From positions 248,001 through 312,000 of the forward strand of contig NZ_JAGHZS010000005.1 of the NCBI RefSeq assembly GCF_017745275.1: a stretch of 64,000 nt of DNA, in the 5' to 3' direction. Positions within the stretch are counted from its first letter, which is position 1. Every line of letters begins with the position of its first letter. A model generated the notes under the pieces. It was given only the letters and a program-made list of their open reading frames with translations. It searched no databases and was not told the DNA's origin. This document shows positions 61,897 through 64,000 of the stretch, piece after piece. The translations under genes were made by a program, and so were the position numbers. Source of the stretch: Chitinophaga sp. (GTDB taxonomy: Bacteria > Bacteroidota > Bacteroidia > Chitinophagales > Chitinophagaceae).

Positions 61897-63237
61897 TTAT
61901 TTATCGGTGTCAGAAAGTACAAGGACTTCTGCCAGTCCATCCGGAACCTTGATAATATCCAGTCCATATTGATTCAGTATTTTTCGAACGGCATCATAAT
62001 CAAGCGGTTTTTTTAGTGCGCCATCAAGCTCCCATTTTAGATTCAGGTCCATATTTACTCTCTCGTAATTATATCCTGTATTGTTTATAATAGGTAGGGG
62101 CCCCGGAAACCACCGGAAGAGTTCTACTACATCTGTAAATGGAACGCCTCTTACATTGAACAGGATCTCATGATTTTTATCGAAGTTGTAGTGTGAGCTT
62201 GTGTCTGTTTTAGATAACAGCAGATCATCGGTATTTTTCTTGATTTTTATAATTTCGTATGCCGGTATTTTTTTCTTCTCAATTCTGCCTTTCCATTTAA
62301 GACATCTGTTGAGGTCATCCAGGTAATATTTTCTAAAGAACAGGCTGTCTGACATTCCTTCCGGCAGGCTGGCGTTGTAACAATAGGTTTTTGATCTTTG
62401 ATTTAAGTCAATTAATTCGTCGTGCGTGATTTTGTGAGAGGTATTGCCAGAATCGATATAAATATTGTTGGTATCTATTGCTCTGCTATTTCGGGCCATA
62501 GATAATGCAGGGTAGAATAGGGTAAATTCTACAGTGTTAATTGACAGGAAATCAGAGATCTGGTGTTTGTCGTCTACTTTCGCAACCCGTAGCCCGGAGA
62601 GTCCCGGGATTTCTTTTGTGAAAATTACTCTGTATAGAAAGTTGTCTGCTGTACCGCCATTGCCATTTACCAGGAACGGTTTTTTTCTGTCGAAATCCAT
62701 TTGATCTATTTTCTCGGTCATTTCATATCCCGGATCAGCAAGCAATTTGTCAATGTTTTCCCGCGTAACTTCGTCCCCCCCGGTAATGGCTTTAATAGTT
62801 CCATCTCCGGTAATCCAGATATCATGAGGAATCATCCTATGGGGAAATAATGCATTCAATTTGGTGTCTTCAACAATACTGGGCAATTGAAACCAGGAAT
62901 TGTTACTGATAAATTTTCTAACGGTTTCAGCGTCTTCTCCTGTAGAGGATTGACTATTAACCGGGATGATGGCGATTTTATCTCCATATTCTTTTTGTAT
63001 GGAGTCCAATGTCTGCAGTGTCTTAATACAAGGAGAGCACCAGGTAGCCCAAAAGTCAAGTATAACAAGCTTTCCCTTGAATCCGGTGTAACTAATCTCG
63101 GTATCCTTGTAATTGATAATTTTACCCAACGACATATCCGGCATTTTATTACCTATTTTTAGTTGTGTCGCTATTTTGGGTTGTGCATACAGTATTCCTT
63201 GTAAAAGTAAGAAGGTGATGACAATCTTTTTTTGCAT
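61897..63237 (-). CDS. TlpA-type thioredoxin fused to a DUF3738-like domain, exported
   Basis: A 446-residue protein with signal peptide (QKKIVITFLLLQGILYAQPK). The first about 190 residues are a TlpA/ResA thioredoxin fold with active site WCSPC in LDFWATWCSPCIKTL. The C-terminal part ends in the DUF3738 pattern (KKPLDYDAVRKILNQYGLDI, then VPDGLAEVLVLSD). TlpA proteins reduce disulfides in the periplasm. The gene lies 49 nt after the SusD gene on the minus strand, as in the common SusC/SusD/TlpA order, and converges on the peptide operon. It may act on the two-Cys peptides or a MauE partner; this is inference. Confidence 0.85.
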   Translation of the reverse strand: MQKKIVITFLLLQGILYAQPKIATQLKIGNKMPDMSLGKIINYKDTEISYTGFKGKLVILDFWATWCSPCIKTLQTLDSIQKEYGDKIAIIPVNSQSSTGEDAETVRKFISNNSWFQLPSIVEDTKLNALFPHRMIPHDIWITGDGTIKAITGGDEVTRENIDKLLADPGYEMTEKIDQMDFDRKKPFLVNGNGGTADNFLYRVIFTKEIPGLSGLRVAKVDDKHQISDFLSINTVEFTLFYPALSMARNSRAIDTNNIYIDSGNTSHKITHDELIDLNQRSKTYCYNASLPEGMSDSLFFRKYYLDDLNRCLKWKGRIEKKKIPAYEIIKIKKNTDDLLLSKTDTSSHYNFDKNHEILFNVRGVPFTDVVELFRWFPGPLPIINNTGYNYERVNMDLNLKWELDGALKKPLDYDAVRKILNQYGLDIIKVPDGLAEVLVLSDTDK

Positions 63238-63286
63238 GTCGAAAGTTTTAGCAGGTTGTTATAACGACGATCTATTATTAATGTGT

Positions 63287-64000
63287 TTAATTGTATCCTG
63301 GGTTTTGAACTAATGTTGGATTGGCACTTATCTCAATAAGAGGGACAGGATAGGCGGAAACATTTGCACGCCAGTTACCCGGTTTTTGAGAACTGATACT
63401 ATTAATACCTCCGGTTCTTTTTAGATCGAACCAACGGTGGCATTCTTCAGATGAGAGTTCATTTTTTCGTTCCTTAGCAACAGCTGCTAACGCATTGTTG
63501 AGACTTAAATTCAATGGTAAATCTGGTAGTGGGTTGGGAATGCTGATGCTGGGCGTTTGCCTGGCTCTATTCCTGAGGATATTCAGATCTTTTACTCCAT
63601 CAGCTATTTTGTTATTGTTAATTCTGGCTTCTGCCCTTATCAGGTATAGTTCTGCCAATCTCATTACTACGAAATATTCGCTACTTGAAGTGGGCGTTCC
63701 GTTTAGTTTGTATTTATACGGATAATAATAAGTGACGCCGTTATACGGTAGACTATCTATCCATTTTTCCTGGCGTTTATCTCCAGGTTCCAGTGAATCA
63801 ATAAATGATGGTATATAGGTAAGTAATGGGTTAAAGGACGGGATAATTTGAGCGGCAAGGTCGGTATAGCCATTTTGGACCCACAGTTGTAATATAGACT
63901 CCTGGTTATTAGCAAGAAATACGCTATCCAGATCAGTGCATAAAGCATATTGTGGGTTATTGATCACTGCAGTAGCCTGTGTTTCGGCATCCTCCCACTT
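63287..64000 (-). CDS. SusD/RagB-family outer-membrane lipoprotein, C-terminal part
   Basis: The gene enters from the right edge. The open frame continues to base 64000 without a stop, and the first visible residues (KWEDAETQATAVINNPQYAL) are internal. Typical SusD features: VVMRLAELYLIRAEARINN, VKDLNILRNRARQTPS, KERKNELSSEECHRWFDLKR and the C-terminal PVPLIEISANP with NPGYN. SusD lipoproteins bind a ligand at the outer surface and hand it to a SusC transporter, whose gene should lie further right. Co-directional with the TlpA-DUF3738 gene. Ligand may be a peptide rather than a sugar in this context, but that is speculation. Confidence 0.9.
   Translation of the reverse strand, partial: KWEDAETQATAVINNPQYALCTDLDSVFLANNQESILQLWVQNGYTDLAAQIIPSFNPLLTYIPSFIDSLEPGDKRQEKWIDSLPYNGVTYYYPYKYKLNGTPTSSSEYFVVMRLAELYLIRAEARINNNKIADGVKDLNILRNRARQTPSISIPNPLPDLPLNLSLNNALAAVAKERKNELSSEECHRWFDLKRTGGINSISSQKPGNWRANVSAYPVPLIEISANPTLVQNPGYN

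Noticed and set aside
1..64000. tRNA, rRNA and riboswitch genes
   Set aside because: No cloverleaf with the T-loop GTTCRANNC pattern, no rRNA sequence and no recognisable riboswitch core was found on reading both strands by eye; a covariance-model scan would be needed to exclude small ones.

Overview
The window looks like chromosomal DNA of a Bacteroidota bacterium, most likely a Chitinophaga-like member of the Chitinophagaceae. The grounds are Bacteroidota-type promoters (TAnnTTTG, usually about 15-30 nt before the ATG), a SusD/RagB protein, a TonB-dependent receptor with plug domain, LytTR/LytS regulatory pairs, MacB/FtsX permeases, DUF3347 and DUF3738 domains, and a rich set of exported sugar-processing enzymes. 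I saw no rRNA, tRNA, CRISPR array, phage or insertion sequence.

Layout. 1-7.4 kb: end of a beta-propeller gene, a membrane/cytochrome c/LRR/chitobiase-tail fusion, a MocR-type regulator, a GNAT enzyme, a two-domain SGNH plus alpha/beta hydrolase, and a DUF2306 membrane protein. 7.4-9.1 kb: a minus-strand GH43-like enzyme followed by two tiny membrane genes, one broken by an in-frame TGA. 9.2-16.9 kb: an unrecognised 394-aa protein, an FMN reductase, an esterase, an AraC regulator, an amidohydrolase with SnoaL-like tail, and a sialate O-acetylesterase. 17.0-24.6 kb: a copper-resistance island (CPC-type ATPase, HMA chaperone, DUF3347 protein, multicopper oxidase fused to a CopB-like barrel, His-rich CPH-type ATPase), followed by a hybrid histidine kinase. 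26.4-37.6 kb (minus strand): terpene synthase, ABC permease, amidohydrolase, HtrA-like protease, a TonB-dependent receptor group and a LytTR/LytS pair. 37.8-46.6 kb: secreted carbohydrate and oxidation enzymes on the plus strand (GH29 fucosidase, PQQ dehydrogenase with haem c, Tat-exported TIM-barrel protein, GH-like/SUMF1 fusion, tandem SGNH esterase). 46.6-56.4 kb: a second LytTR/LytS pair, an epimerase/SDR/START operon, a TPR protein, a GH20 hexosaminidase, two AraC regulators and a VOC protein.

The most unusual region is 56.7-64 kb, which by eye is more AT-rich than the rest. It encodes a 900-aa LanKC-type (class III) lanthionine synthetase, a MauE/DoxX-type redox membrane protein, two paralogous 78-residue peptides with an export-type N-terminus and a conserved C-x6-C core, and a membrane-anchored propeller-like protein. 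Facing them on the minus strand are a TlpA-DUF3738 protein and a SusD protein cut by the window end. I read this as a candidate ribosomally made, exported, modified-peptide system. The gene families and peptide similarity are visible; the modification and the partnership are inference.

A second layer is a family of dispersed palindromic repeats (31450-31610, 39272-39385, 46571-46652, 50999-51085) sharing a TATTGAAGCGA core or a GCAGAAAGC arm motif. They sit directly after or between genes, and one supplies the last codons of a response regulator. A third is a shared promoter architecture (GTGTAACA, 20 nt, -7 element) before both plus-strand transcription starts of the copper island.
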